A DNA stretch of 64,000 nt, from contig JAQCIK010000007.1 of the NCBI GenBank assembly GCA_027592035.1, positions 17,372 through 81,371 of the forward strand, written 5' to 3'. The DNA comes from Casp-actino8 sp001510455 (GTDB lineage: Bacteria; Actinomycetota; Acidimicrobiia; Acidimicrobiales; Ilumatobacteraceae). The notes below the pieces were generated by a model. It worked only from the letters and a program-made list of their open reading frames with translations, had not been told where the DNA came from and searched no databases. The position numbers were made by a program, and so were the translations under genes. Positions 25,241 through 33,364 of the stretch are shown here, one piece after another (within the stretch, counting starts at the first letter, position 1; each line of letters opens with the position of its first letter).

Positions 25241-25284
25241 GTGGACGTTCGTGCCCCCATCGGGTCACCCGAAAGGACTGGTCA

Positions 25285-26100
25285 GTGACCGAGATTCCCG
25301 AACATCTTCTGAAGCGCTCTCGCGACCGCCGTGCGGGTGGCTCGTCCGGCGATGCCACCGGTGGATCCGCCGATTCCGGGGCCTCGGTGCCGGCCACCAC
25401 GACCCCGGCGACCCCCGCTCCCCGAGCCGAAGCCCCGGCCCCGGCTGCTCCGGTGGCCAAGCCCGATCCGGCCTACGTCGCCGCCGCCAAGTCCCGAGGC
25501 CGAATTCCCTCATGGGCCATGGCGACCTTGGCCCTTCTGCCTCTCTTTCTCTTCATGTACGTCCGAGGGCTCCAGCCCCAAAAAGCCGAGGCCAGCGGCC
25601 CGATTGCCCTGGGTATCGAGGAATACGGGGCCTGTGCGTCGTGCCATGGCGGCGACGGTGGTGGCGGAGCCGGTCGGGTTCTGAGCGGTGGCGAGTCCCT
25701 GAAGACGTTCCCGCACATCGAAGACATGCTTTTGTGGGTCTATGCAGGGACGGAGGCCTGGGAGGCCGCCGGTGTCGAGACCTATGGCGACCCCGACCGG
25801 GAGGGTGGCGCCCACTATCCCCGCTCGTACAACGGGAGCCCCATGCCCGCCCAAGGCGAAACCTACGGAGGGGCCCTGACCCAGTACGAGATCCTGGGTG
25901 TGGTGTGCCACATCCGCTACGACCTGTCGGGCGCCGACGAGGGTGGCGAATGGGCCGAGGAGTACGAGAAGTGGTGCAGTGCCGAGAGCGAAATCTTCGC
26001 GGGACTGCAGAACGGCACCCTCACCTACGACAGCCCTGAGGTGGGAGTCGGCACCGAACCGCGCCTCGGCACCACTGCCGGCTCGGCCGACGGCATGTGA
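25285..26100 (+). CDS. Membrane-anchored monohaem cytochrome c with IPxHLL N-terminal tail
   Basis: A 271-aa protein starting at GTG, supported by GAAAGGA 7 nt upstream and by the N-terminal motif TEIPEHLLKRSR that also starts the cytochrome b C-terminal half. An Ala/Pro-rich cytosolic tail of about 70 residues leads to one membrane helix (AMATLALLPLFLFMYV) and an external class-I cytochrome c domain with CASCH. A Cys pair further on (VVCHIRYD and EKWCSAE) may form a disulfide. It is transcribed away from the bc/nuo superoperon and probably carries electrons from the bc complex to an oxidase encoded elsewhere. Confidence 0.87.
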   Translation: MTEIPEHLLKRSRDRRAGGSSGDATGGSADSGASVPATTTPATPAPRAEAPAPAAPVAKPDPAYVAAAKSRGRIPSWAMATLALLPLFLFMYVRGLQPQKAEASGPIALGIEEYGACASCHGGDGGGGAGRVLSGGESLKTFPHIEDMLLWVYAGTEAWEAAGVETYGDPDREGGAHYPRSYNGSPMPAQGETYGGALTQYEILGVVCHIRYDLSGADEGGEWAEEYEKWCSAESEIFAGLQNGTLTYDSPEVGVGTEPRLGTTAGSADGM

Positions 26101-26105
26101 CCACT

Positions 26106-26132
26106 CGGCTCGGGCCCCTGGTGCCTGAGCCG
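26106..26132 (+). terminator. Hairpin after the cytochrome c gene
   Basis: CGGCTCGGGC and GCCTGAGCCG pair with one mismatch across a 7-nt loop, 5 bp past the stop. There is no T-run, so termination is only possible. Confidence 0.35.
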
Positions 26133-26184
26133 ACCGTCACCGTCACCGTCCACGCCCGCCTGGGCAGTTCGGCTCGGACGGCGA

Positions 26185-26190
26185 CACACT
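26185..26190 (+). promoter_or_regulatory. Candidate -10 (CACACT) for the geranylgeranyl-reductase-family gene
   Basis: CACACT sits 7 nt before the ATG at 26198. The same hexamer at the same distance precedes the SAM hydrolase gene at 32210. Confidence 0.4.
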
Positions 26191-26197
26191 GACAGAC

Positions 26198-27463
26198 ATG
26201 TCCGAATCCACTGTGCACGACGGCTCTCATCACGACGTCCTCGTGATCGGAGCCGGTCCGGCCGGATCAGCGGCTGGCTACTGGCTGGCCCGGCACGGTC
26301 TCGACGTCGTCATGGTCGACAAGAAGACGTTTCCCCGTGAGAAGACCTGTGGTGACGGCCTCACACCTCGTGCGGTCAAGCAGCTCTCCGACATGGGGCT
26401 GGCCGAACCACTCGAGCAGTTCCATCGCTACGAGGGTCTGCGCGCCACCGCTCACGGACGAGAGCTCGAACTGCAGTGGCCGACCCATCCGATCTACCCA
26501 CAACACGGATACGTGGTTCGTCGACGCGAACTCGACACCATGGTGGCCCGCAATGCCGAAGCAGCCGGCGCGCAGTTGCTCGAGGGCCACGAAGCGGTGT
26601 CTCCGGTGCTCGACCGCGGCTTCGTCCGGGGTGCCACCTTGTCGAACAAGGACGGCAAGACGTTCGACGTGTCGGCCAAGTACGTGATCGTGGCCGATGG
26701 AGCGAACAGTCGCTTCGGACGAGCACTCGGCACCTTCCGCACCAAGGAGTGGCCGTACGGCACCGCCATTCGCACGTACTGGGAGACTCCCCGTCACGCC
26801 GATCCCTGGATCGAATCGGCGCTCGACGTGAAGGACCGAAACGGTAATCCGCTACCGGGCTACGGGTGGATCTTCCCGGTGGGTGACGGAACGGTCAACA
26901 TCGGAGTCGGTCTGCTCTCGACCTTCCGAGACTTCAAGAGTGTCAACACCACTCATCTGCTCAACGAATACGCGCACATGGTCGCCGACAAATGGGAGAT
27001 CGATCCCGATGCACCGACGCAGAAGGCCACCTCGGGTCGAATCCCGATGGGTGGTTCGGTCGGACCGAAGTCGGGACCGACGTATCTCGTCGTCGGCGAT
27101 GCGGCCGGAAGCGTCAATCCGTTCAACGGGGAAGGAATCGACTACGCCTACGAGACCGCTCGCATCGCGGCTGACGTGCTCCACCAAGCCATCACTCAGA
27201 ACGATCCGGCCGCTCTGCAGCAATATCAGTCGTTGCTCGATGCCGAGTACGGCCAGTACTTCAAGGTTGCGCGACTGTTCGCTCGGATCATCGGTCGTCC
27301 GGCGATCATGCGTGAATTGAGTCGAGTGGGAATGCACAGCCGCACACTCATGGAGTGGGTCCTGCGCATCATGGCCAATTTGTTGCGCCCCGACGAGATC
27401 GGTCCGGCCGAAGCCGCCTACAAGGCCGCTGCGGCGATCGTGAAACTCGCTCCCAACGCCTGA
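26198..27463 (+). CDS. Geranylgeranyl reductase-family FAD oxidoreductase, probable menaquinone side-chain reductase
   Basis: A 421-aa FAD-dependent isoprenoid reductase. The dinucleotide-binding motif is DVLVIGAGPAGSAAGYWLA at residues 13-31, followed by the family signature PREKTCGDGLTPRAV and, near residue 300, VVGDAAGSVNPFNGEGIDYA, which contacts FAD. In mycobacteria the homologue MenJ saturates one isoprene unit of menaquinone; archaeal relatives saturate lipid chains. Being next to a quinol-oxidising bc complex supports menaquinone as substrate, but that is inferred. The family call is firm. Confidence 0.88.
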   Translation: MSESTVHDGSHHDVLVIGAGPAGSAAGYWLARHGLDVVMVDKKTFPREKTCGDGLTPRAVKQLSDMGLAEPLEQFHRYEGLRATAHGRELELQWPTHPIYPQHGYVVRRRELDTMVARNAEAAGAQLLEGHEAVSPVLDRGFVRGATLSNKDGKTFDVSAKYVIVADGANSRFGRALGTFRTKEWPYGTAIRTYWETPRHADPWIESALDVKDRNGNPLPGYGWIFPVGDGTVNIGVGLLSTFRDFKSVNTTHLLNEYAHMVADKWEIDPDAPTQKATSGRIPMGGSVGPKSGPTYLVVGDAAGSVNPFNGEGIDYAYETARIAADVLHQAITQNDPAALQQYQSLLDAEYGQYFKVARLFARIIGRPAIMRELSRVGMHSRTLMEWVLRIMANLLRPDEIGPAEAAYKAAAAIVKLAPNA

Positions 27464-27474
27464 TCGTCCACCAG

Positions 27475-28071
27475 TCAGTCGGTGAGACAACGCACGGCCG
27501 ACACCTCGGCCCGTTCGAGATCGACGATCGTCACGTGGCGACCGGCGAATCGTTGAACGAACGACGTGAGGTTCGGAGTCTCGACGTCACATCGTCGTGT
27601 CACTCGATCGAGAAGAGGAATCTCCCAACCGTTGTCGAGTCGGGCGTAGGTGACTCCATCGAGCAACGTGTCGATGGCGGGCAATTCGAGTTCGGTCGAC
27701 GCGCTCGCCGGCGCCGGCAACAGCGCGAACCACACGACTCCATCGCCCAACGTGTCGGCCAGTAAGACACACGCGTTCAGCACGTCAGGAAAGAGACACG
27801 AACTCTCGCCGAGTGTGCCATCGGTGAGTCGCACGACTCGTCCGTTGGTCAACACGGCGGTTGCGTCACCCGACATGGCCCCGTCACTCACGAACCAGGG
27901 TGCGTCTGATCGAATCGTCGCCGTCGATGAAATGAGGTCGATGCGTCGTGACCGAGCGACGTCGGTCGTGGTGGACGAACTCTCGTCGACGACACACGCA
28001 CGTAACCACACGAGCGCCACCACGACGAGAAGAATCGCGGCCCAGACTCGCCACGAGGCGAACTGTCTCAT
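27475..28071 (-). CDS. Hypothetical membrane-anchored extracytoplasmic protein
   Basis: A 198-aa protein with one N-terminal hydrophobic segment (WAAILLVVVALVWLRACVV, residues 9-27), probably a signal anchor. The remainder is a soluble domain with four Cys (residues 92, 100, 160 and 195), which could form two disulfides outside the cell. No family recognised. The ATG at 28071 has TACGCT 6 nt upstream. It ends 12 bp from the convergent reductase gene and follows the rex gene on the same strand. Confidence 0.65.
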   Translation of the reverse strand: MRQFASWRVWAAILLVVVALVWLRACVVDESSSTTTDVARSRRIDLISSTATIRSDAPWFVSDGAMSGDATAVLTNGRVVRLTDGTLGESSCLFPDVLNACVLLADTLGDGVVWFALLPAPASASTELELPAIDTLLDGVTYARLDNGWEIPLLDRVTRRCDVETPNLTSFVQRFAGRHVTIVDLERAEVSAVRCLTD

Positions 28072-28077
28072 GAGACG

Positions 28078-28083
28078 AGCGTA
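28078..28083 (-). promoter_or_regulatory. Candidate -10 (TACGCT), leaderless layout
   Basis: Lies 6 nt before the ATG at 28071 on the minus strand. Confidence 0.45.
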
Positions 28084-28099
28084 GAGCGCCGAGTCGCCG

Positions 28100-28777
28100 T
28101 CAGGCCGACGCGCCCGACCGCGGCACGACGTGAAGAGTTCCCGAACGCTTCTGTTCGTAGTAACTCAGAATCTGTAATTCGAGGGCGAGATCGACCTTGC
28201 GAACCGTGACGCCACGGGGAACCGACAGCACCACCGGAGCGAAATTGAGAATGCTCGTGATTCCGGCGCGTACCAGTCGGTCGGCGGCGTCCTGAGCGGC
28301 GCCCGGGGGCACGGCCACCACGCCGATCGACACCTGACGGGCCGCGACGATCTGCGGCAAGTCGTCGATGTGTCGCACGCGAACACCACCGATCACCGAA
28401 CCGATCTTGGAGTCCTCGACGTCGACGATGCCGGCCACCGGAAAGCCACGCTGACCGAAGCCCGCGTACCCCGAGAGAGCCTGACCGAGATTGCCGGCAC
28501 CGATGATCACGATCGGCCACTCGTGATTGAGGCCGAGCTCACGCTGGATCTGGTACACGAGATACGACACCTCGTAACCCACTCCACGAGTGCCGTAGCT
28601 CCCGAGATAACTGAGGTCCTTGCGCACCTTGGCGGCGTTGACGCCGGCCAGTTCGGCCAAACGGTCGGAGGACAGGTGCTCGACCCCCTCATCGCCCGCC
28701 TCGGTCAGGATCCGCAGATACACCGGAAGTCGGATCACCGTGGCTTCGGGGATGCGGCGGCGGGGGCGATCGACCAT
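28100..28777 (-). CDS. rex: Redox-sensing transcriptional repressor Rex
   Basis: A 225-aa Rex. The N-terminal winged helix contains IPEATVIRLPVYLRIL and VNAAKVRKDLSYLGSYGTRG; the Rossmann domain has IIGAGNLGQALSGY for NADH/NAD+; a C-terminal helix completes domain swapping. Rex leaves DNA when NADH rises and controls respiratory genes in Gram-positive bacteria. I choose the second ATG (28777) because TAGCGT lies 9 nt before it and only 0 nt before the first ATG (28786). Its nearness to the bc/nuo superoperon suggests that operon as a target, though no full Rex site was found. Confidence 0.93.
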   Translation of the reverse strand: MVDRPRRRIPEATVIRLPVYLRILTEAGDEGVEHLSSDRLAELAGVNAAKVRKDLSYLGSYGTRGVGYEVSYLVYQIQRELGLNHEWPIVIIGAGNLGQALSGYAGFGQRGFPVAGIVDVEDSKIGSVIGGVRVRHIDDLPQIVAARQVSIGVVAVPPGAAQDAADRLVRAGITSILNFAPVVLSVPRGVTVRKVDLALELQILSYYEQKRSGTLHVVPRSGASA

Positions 28778-28786
28778 GAGAGTCAT

Positions 28787-28792
28787 ACGCTA
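28787..28792 (-). promoter_or_regulatory. Candidate -10 (TAGCGT) for rex
   Basis: Directly abuts an upstream in-frame ATG and lies 9 nt before the second ATG, which decides the start. Confidence 0.45.
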
Positions 28793-28937
28793 CGGGACCA
28801 TTCCCGAGTTCACGAAGTCCCTCTCGGATGGGCCCAAGGTCATCGGTCACCGTGACGACGCCCCTGCTCACGAGCCGAAAATCTCCGAGTTCGGCCCGCC
28901 ATGTCCTCGACGAGGACGTCTTGTCGGCGCCGACTTC

Positions 28938-28943
28938 TAGTCT
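28938..28943 (+). promoter_or_regulatory. Candidate -10 (TAGTCT)
   Basis: Sits 7 nt before the ATG at 28951. Confidence 0.45.
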
Positions 28944-28950
28944 GCGAGGG

Positions 28951-29751
28951 ATGTTCGGCGACGCAACGTTCGGCTTTCCCGTGTTTGCGGCGGCAACCCT
29001 CGACACGGCCCTTCCGGCCATGGCCACTCTCGTTGCATCGGCTTTCGCTTTGTCGACCTTCGACCGCTGGTCGCGCCGGCGACGACCCCACGAAGCAGCG
29101 TGGACGATCTCACTCGTTCTCTTCGCCCTCGGCTCGGCAGCACTGTGGTGGGCCGAGGCGCGTGGTTGGAGCCGGGCCTCGTTCCGCACCTTCTACCTCG
29201 CCGGCGCGATTCTGAACGTTCCTTGGCTCGCTCTCGGCACCGTGTATCTGTTGGCCGGACGAACGATCGGCGATCGTGTGCGCTCATGGCTGATCGGCCT
29301 GTCGGGAGCCGCAGTCGGGGTCACCCTCGTCGCTCCCATGTCGTGGACCGAGGTCGAGGCCGGCTCCATGCCGAAAGGAAGCGAGTTGTTCGATGCCGCC
29401 CCGCGAGCTTTCGCAGCCGTCGGTTCGGGAGTCGCGGCCCTGGTGATCGTCATCGGTGCCGTGTGGTCGATCGTACGCACACTTCGCGGGCGAGTTCCGG
29501 CCCTCGACGGTGCCTCACGTCAGGTCACGAACGTTCGACGACACACGATCGCCAACGTTCTCATCGCCGTCGGCGCCCTCGTGTTGTCGGCCAGTGGATC
29601 TCTCGCCGGACGACTGGGAGAGGATCGAGCCTTCGCCGTCACTCTCGTGATCGGTGTCGTGATCCTCTTCTCCGGCTTTCTCGTGGCATCGGTTCCGACG
29701 ACGCGATCACAGAGATCGTCGCAGCAGTTTGCCGAAATGGTTGTGGGGTAA
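28951..29751 (+). CDS. Hypothetical polytopic membrane protein
   Basis: A 266-aa membrane protein with about seven hydrophobic segments, beginning with FGFPVFAAATLDTALPAMAT and ending with FAVTLVIGVVILFSGFLVAS. Segments such as WTISLVLFALGSAALWWAEA resemble small actinobacterial polytopic proteins of unknown role. The ATG at 28951 is chosen because of the TAGTCT box 7 nt upstream. Its last 45 bp overlap the end of the convergent acyl-CoA synthetase gene, so its hydrophilic C-terminus is encoded in the reverse of that gene's final codons. Confidence 0.65.
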   Translation: MFGDATFGFPVFAAATLDTALPAMATLVASAFALSTFDRWSRRRRPHEAAWTISLVLFALGSAALWWAEARGWSRASFRTFYLAGAILNVPWLALGTVYLLAGRTIGDRVRSWLIGLSGAAVGVTLVAPMSWTEVEAGSMPKGSELFDAAPRAFAAVGSGVAALVIVIGAVWSIVRTLRGRVPALDGASRQVTNVRRHTIANVLIAVGALVLSASGSLAGRLGEDRAFAVTLVIGVVILFSGFLVASVPTTRSQRSSQQFAEMVVG

Positions 29752-31212
29752 CGAGTCGACGATCAACACCTTGTTCGGACACTTGTACCGAGCCACGTGA
29801 TCGTGACAGTGGTCGATCAAGGCGTCCTCGTCGGTCTCGGTTCCCTCGTTCAGCACCACGTAGGCACGCACCGACTCGCCGGTCTGCGGATGCGGAACAC
29901 CGATCACGCCGGCTTCACGAACGGCCGGATGTCGCATCAACACCTCTTCGACCTCGGCCGGAAAGACGTTGAAACCCGACACGATGATGAGATCCTTGGC
30001 TCGATCGAGAAGGTAGAGATAACCGTCGCCGTCGACGGTGGCGATGTCTCCCGTGTGCAACCATCCCTCGTCGTCGAGAACACGTGCGGTGGCTTCGGGA
30101 TCGTTCCAGTAGCCCGCGAAGACGTTGTCACCGCGCACCAGTACTTCACCGCTGTCCCCGGCGATGATGTCACTTCCGTCGGAGTCGACGACTCTCACCT
30201 CGACGCCGGGGACGACTCGACCCACCGATTCACGACGGACATCGACGCCGACCGAACTCGTGACGACGGGCGATGCCTCGGTGAGACCGTAGCCCTCACG
30301 CAAAGTGATCCCGAATTTCTCCGCCAGACGGTCGGCCACGTCGGCCGGAGTTCGCGCCGCACCCGTGAGGGCCAGACGAACCGAGGCGAAATGCGACGGT
30401 TCGAAACCCTCCAGCATCGACCAAGCCACCCACACCGGAGGCGCTCCGGGCACCACGGTCACACCTCGCTGACCGATGGTCTCGACCGCGGTCACCGGAT
30501 CGAATCGCTGCACGAGCACCACACACGCGCCGGCGTCGAGAGTCATCCCGATCACCACGTTGAGTCCGAAGATGTGGAAGACGGGAAGTACCCCGAACAC
30601 GACGTCGTCGGCTCGAACGTGATCGGGCATCCGGCGGTTCTGTTCGATGTTGGCGAGGAGATTCCGGTGGGTGAGATTGGCCGCCCGCGGTGATCCGGCC
30701 GTACCACTCGTGAAGACGAGCACCGCCGGCTGCCGATCGTCGACGTCGACAACGGGTGTCGGGTTTCCCGACGTCATCTCGTCGAAGGAATGCGACTCGA
30801 TCGAGCCGGATATCGACGCGACACTCTGTCGATCGGTCAACACCACGTGGCGAAGACCCGGGAGGCGGTCGGTGAGCAGGCCCGAGAACGACGGCATTCC
30901 CGAGGCCTCGAGAACGACCAAGGTCGGTGTGACGACTTCGAGTTCTCGCTGCAACTCAGGTGAGGGAGCCAGTGGGTTGAGGGGAACGGCGATGGCTCCG
31001 AGACCCACCGTGGCGAGGTACGACACGACGAAGGCGCGACTGTTCCCACAAACGAGGGCCACTCGATCGTTACGGCGAACCCCGAGTTGGATCAACGAGC
31101 CTCGAAACCCGTCGATCTGACTCCGAAGGGTTCCGTAGTCAGTGGTCCGACCTCGACTGACGATGGCGGGTCGGCCGTCTTCGTGACCATCGACGATCGA
31201 CGCCAGATTCAC
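29707..31212 (-). CDS. AMP-dependent acyl-CoA synthetase (long-chain fatty acid-CoA ligase-like)
   Basis: A 501-aa adenylate-forming enzyme. The phosphate-binding motif is VFTSGTAGSPRAANLTHRN, the core motif GYGLTEASPVV, the hinge-associated HTGDIATVDGDGYLYLLDR, and the C-terminal catalytic lysine is in HFGKLLRRSL. It activates a carboxylic acid to acyl-AMP and then to the CoA thioester; chain length cannot be read. It starts at GTG 9 nt after a tiny membrane ORF, and its end overlaps the convergent membrane protein gene by 45 bp. Confidence 0.88.
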   Translation of the reverse strand: MNLASIVDGHEDGRPAIVSRGRTTDYGTLRSQIDGFRGSLIQLGVRRNDRVALVCGNSRAFVVSYLATVGLGAIAVPLNPLAPSPELQRELEVVTPTLVVLEASGMPSFSGLLTDRLPGLRHVVLTDRQSVASISGSIESHSFDEMTSGNPTPVVDVDDRQPAVLVFTSGTAGSPRAANLTHRNLLANIEQNRRMPDHVRADDVVFGVLPVFHIFGLNVVIGMTLDAGACVVLVQRFDPVTAVETIGQRGVTVVPGAPPVWVAWSMLEGFEPSHFASVRLALTGAARTPADVADRLAEKFGITLREGYGLTEASPVVTSSVGVDVRRESVGRVVPGVEVRVVDSDGSDIIAGDSGEVLVRGDNVFAGYWNDPEATARVLDDEGWLHTGDIATVDGDGYLYLLDRAKDLIIVSGFNVFPAEVEEVLMRHPAVREAGVIGVPHPQTGESVRAYVVLNEGTETDEDALIDHCHDHVARYKCPNKVLIVDSLPHNHFGKLLRRSL

Positions 31213-31221
31213 CGGATCACG

Positions 31222-31305
31222 TCACAGACTCAGGAGCGACACGATGCCTGCGACGAAGATGGCTCCGAGAAGGAGGGCGATGGTGAGGGTGGTCGCCGGT
31301 CTCAC
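31222..31305 (-). CDS. 27-aa single-helix membrane peptide (small ORF)
   Basis: A tiny reading frame: GTG start, 27 codons, TGA. The peptide begins MRPATTLTIALLLG and is almost wholly one membrane helix. It has the full leaderless layout, TAGCGT 7 nt before the GTG. It lies between the SAM hydrolase stop (27 bp away) and the acyl-CoA synthetase start (9 nt away), all on one strand. Small single-helix proteins often modulate membrane enzymes, but no function is claimed. Evidence is the promoter, the helix and the placement; no homologue check was possible. Confidence 0.5.
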   Translation of the reverse strand: MRPATTLTIALLLGAIFVAGIVSLLSL

Positions 31306-31312
31306 GGAGAGC

Positions 31313-31318
31313 ACGCTA
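31313..31318 (-). promoter_or_regulatory. Candidate -10 (TAGCGT) for the 27-aa ORF
   Basis: Lies 7 nt before the GTG at 31305 and 13 nt after the SAM hydrolase stop; may also drive the acyl-CoA synthetase gene. Confidence 0.45.
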
Positions 31319-31331
31319 CTCACCACAGGGA

Positions 31332-32210
31332 TCAGGAACGCAAGGACACCGGAACCGTCACCCCACCGGGCTCGTCGGAGACGGCCAGAAGAACGGACTC
31401 CCCTTCACCGATTCCGAGGTGCTGAGCGGCCGATGCTCGATCGATCGACAGGCTGAGAAGGCCCGACGCATCGACGACGAGTCCGAGTGCTCCGGCACCG
31501 ATCTGGCCGTAGGACGTGACGATCTCGACATTGCGCAGTTCGTCGAGAAACGACACCCGCACCCGCCGTGTTCCTGGTCCGAAGGCGGCGTCGACGTCAT
31601 CGGTCGACACGTTGATCTGACAGTTCCCGAAACGATCGACCCACAAGACCTCACACGCGAGCGTTCCGTTCTCGTCCCGCGGAATCGGAACGACACTCGG
31701 AAGAAGTGAACCCGGGTCGATGGGTGAACCCAACTGCTCGAGTGGAGTTCCGAGCGCGAGCGCAGCCGCCACCGGAGCCAACACGTCACGTGCTGCGAAC
31801 GTGGCCCCCGGAGAGGCCACGTGATGCTCGACACGATCGAGAACCACGGCGCGGTCAGCGCCTCCTGCGAGAGCGACCCCTGTCGCGAGCAGACCGTTGT
31901 CGGGCCCGATGAACACTCCGTCGCCTCCGGCGACTTCCACGGCCACCAAACGACGATCGGTGCCGGCTCCCGGATCGACACACGCCATCACGACACCGCG
32001 GGGTACGTACGCAACCGAACGCGCGAGTGCGAGCGAACCGGCACGCACGTCGAAAGGCGCGACCTCGTGCGTGATGTCGATGACTCGCACGTCCGGCGCG
32101 AGATCGCGCAACAACGCGTGCACCACACCGACGGCATCGGAGCCGTGACCGAGGTCGGAGAGAAACGACACCGTGTCGTACGTGAGACCGTCCATGAGAT
32201 CCGCCGCCAT
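31332..32210 (-). CDS. S-adenosyl-L-methionine hydrolase (adenosine-forming), DUF62 family
   Basis: A 292-aa member of the family that includes the fluorinase and chlorinase but whose common members use water, splitting SAM to adenosine and methionine. Visible family blocks are FLSDLGHGSDAVGVVH, VIDITHEVAPFDV, the catalytic region VDPGAGTDRR (Asp and Arg), FIGPDNGLL and the C-terminal FGNCQINVSTDD. The short halogenase-specific loop is not apparent. The ATG at 32210 is used because CACACT lies 7 nt upstream; an internal ATG at 32195 is possible. Confidence 0.87.
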   Translation of the reverse strand: MAADLMDGLTYDTVSFLSDLGHGSDAVGVVHALLRDLAPDVRVIDITHEVAPFDVRAGSLALARSVAYVPRGVVMACVDPGAGTDRRLVAVEVAGGDGVFIGPDNGLLATGVALAGGADRAVVLDRVEHHVASPGATFAARDVLAPVAAALALGTPLEQLGSPIDPGSLLPSVVPIPRDENGTLACEVLWVDRFGNCQINVSTDDVDAAFGPGTRRVRVSFLDELRNVEIVTSYGQIGAGALGLVVDASGLLSLSIDRASAAQHLGIGEGESVLLAVSDEPGGVTVPVSLRS

Positions 32211-32217
32211 CGCAGGC

Positions 32218-32223
32218 AGTGTG
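32218..32223 (-). promoter_or_regulatory. Candidate -10 (CACACT) for the SAM hydrolase gene
   Basis: On the minus strand, 7 nt before the ATG at 32210. Confidence 0.4.
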
Positions 32224-32292
32224 TCAGCGCGGTCCGACGAATGCGACTCGTCGAGCGAACCGCGTCACGACGCGGAACGTGTTCGGACGCGA

Positions 32293-32329
32293 AAGGGCCG
32301 GTGCCAACCCCCCGATGGCACCGGCCCTT
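32293..32329. terminator. 14-bp perfect stem-loop
   Basis: Arms 32293-32306 and 32316-32329 (AAGGGCCGGTGCCA and its complement) enclose a 9-nt loop. On the minus strand it is followed by a short run of T, so it could end transcription coming from proC or a small RNA. Confidence 0.6.
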
Positions 32330-32451
32330 CGGCGCTTCCCTTGCGGGTGCGTCTCCCGACTGCGAAGAGCCGGTGGTCTTGTGACCTGTGCGACACATTA
32401 GACACCTTCGTCACGGAAACGGAAGTGCCGAACACGCATTTTTCGTCGATG

Positions 32452-32484
32452 TTTGCACTGTACAGAAATAGTGCTTTTGCACTA
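32452..32484. repeat. Operator-like TTTGCACT repeats and palindrome
   Basis: TTTGCACT occurs at 32452-32459 and 32476-32483, 24 bp apart, and TAGTGC-TTTT-GCACTA forms a palindrome at 32469-32484. This looks like a multi-site protein-binding element; the protein is unknown. Confidence 0.45.
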
Positions 32485-32544
32485 AATAGATGACCTGCGC
32501 CGACTCAACGACCATCACGTTCGACGTCCAAAAAAATCTCGTCG

Positions 32545-33339
32545 TCACCGACCGAGTTCGCGGCTTCGGACCGTCGCCGCGTCGACAGCCGCCGCGAACG
32601 ACGCGCGCACGTCGTGCCGATCGAGCACGTCGAGACCAGCGGCCGTCGTCCCTCCCGGTGACGTGACCCGCACCCGCAACTCGGCCGGGTCGTCACCTGC
32701 AGCCATGAGCGCAGCCGCACCCGTGAACAGCTGTCGAACCATGGCGTCGACGACCATGTCGTCGAGTCCTTGGGCACGACCGGCGGCCATCAAGGACTCG
32801 GCGACGAGGAACAGGTAAGCCGGACCGCTACCGATCAATCCGGTCACGGCATCGAGATCACCCTCGGCGACGCGCACGACGAGTCCGACCGATCCGAGAA
32901 TCTCTTCGGCCCAGACCATGTCGGACTCGGAGGTGAAACGACCGCCGGCGATTGCCGAGGCTCCTCGACCGACGAGAGCCGGAGTGTTGGGCATGGCGCG
33001 CACGACGGCGACGTCGGCGCCACACGCTTCCTCCAGGCGCGCCAAGGTGATACCGGCCGCGATCGAGAGAACTCGGCGGGCTCCAGCGGCCACGGCGACC
33101 TGCGCCGCCTGAGCGACATCGGGGGGCTTCACCGCTATCAGCGCCTCGCTGCAGGTCGGCGTGGAATCGACGATCGCCAGATCGGGGAACGACTCGCTCA
33201 GGACTCGACGCCGTTCGGCCGATGTCTCGACGATCACGATCGACGATGCGGCGATGGCTCCGGAGGAGAGAAGGCCCCCGACGAGAGCGGCCCCCATGTT
33301 TCCTCCGCCGATGACGGCGAGTACGGACGGTGAATTCAC
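32545..33339 (-). CDS. proC: Pyrroline-5-carboxylate reductase
   Basis: A 264-aa NAD(P)H enzyme making proline from pyrroline-5-carboxylate. The dinucleotide motif is AVIGGGNMGAALVGGLL at residues 8-24; the middle has VVRAMPNTPALVGRGASAIA; the C-terminal dimerisation domain contains GLIGSGPAYLFLVAESLM and the signature VTSPGGTTAAGLDVL. GTG start at 33339 with TAGCGT 6 nt upstream. The length is typical. Confidence 0.94.
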   Translation of the reverse strand: MNSPSVLAVIGGGNMGAALVGGLLSSGAIAASSIVIVETSAERRRVLSESFPDLAIVDSTPTCSEALIAVKPPDVAQAAQVAVAAGARRVLSIAAGITLARLEEACGADVAVVRAMPNTPALVGRGASAIAGGRFTSESDMVWAEEILGSVGLVVRVAEGDLDAVTGLIGSGPAYLFLVAESLMAAGRAQGLDDMVVDAMVRQLFTGAAALMAAGDDPAELRVRVTSPGGTTAAGLDVLDRHDVRASFAAAVDAATVRSRELGR

Positions 33340-33345
33340 ACCGTC

Positions 33346-33351
33346 ACGCTA
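33346..33351 (-). promoter_or_regulatory. Candidate -10 (TAGCGT) for proC
   Basis: 6 nt before the GTG at 33339; leaderless layout. Confidence 0.5.
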
Positions 33352-33364
33352 ACCACACGTGGGT

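Larger units (their letters stand above)
24901..25284. other. Intergenic regulatory region between respiratory superoperon and cytochrome c gene
   Basis: This 384-bp divergent spacer holds no convincing gene. It contains the palindrome over the minus-strand -10, a TTGTGAAC half-site, and a plus-strand TAATCT box. It is the likely control region for both respiratory transcription units. Confidence 0.5.
32211..32544. other. 334-bp intergenic region with hairpin and AT-rich repeats
   Basis: No convincing protein gene is visible. It contains a 14-bp perfect stem at 32293-32329 and, near 32450-32490, an AT-rich patch with repeated TTTGCACT. It is the most AT-rich spot in the window and lies upstream of the SAM hydrolase gene and downstream of proC. 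A small RNA or a regulatory leader is possible. Confidence 0.45.
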
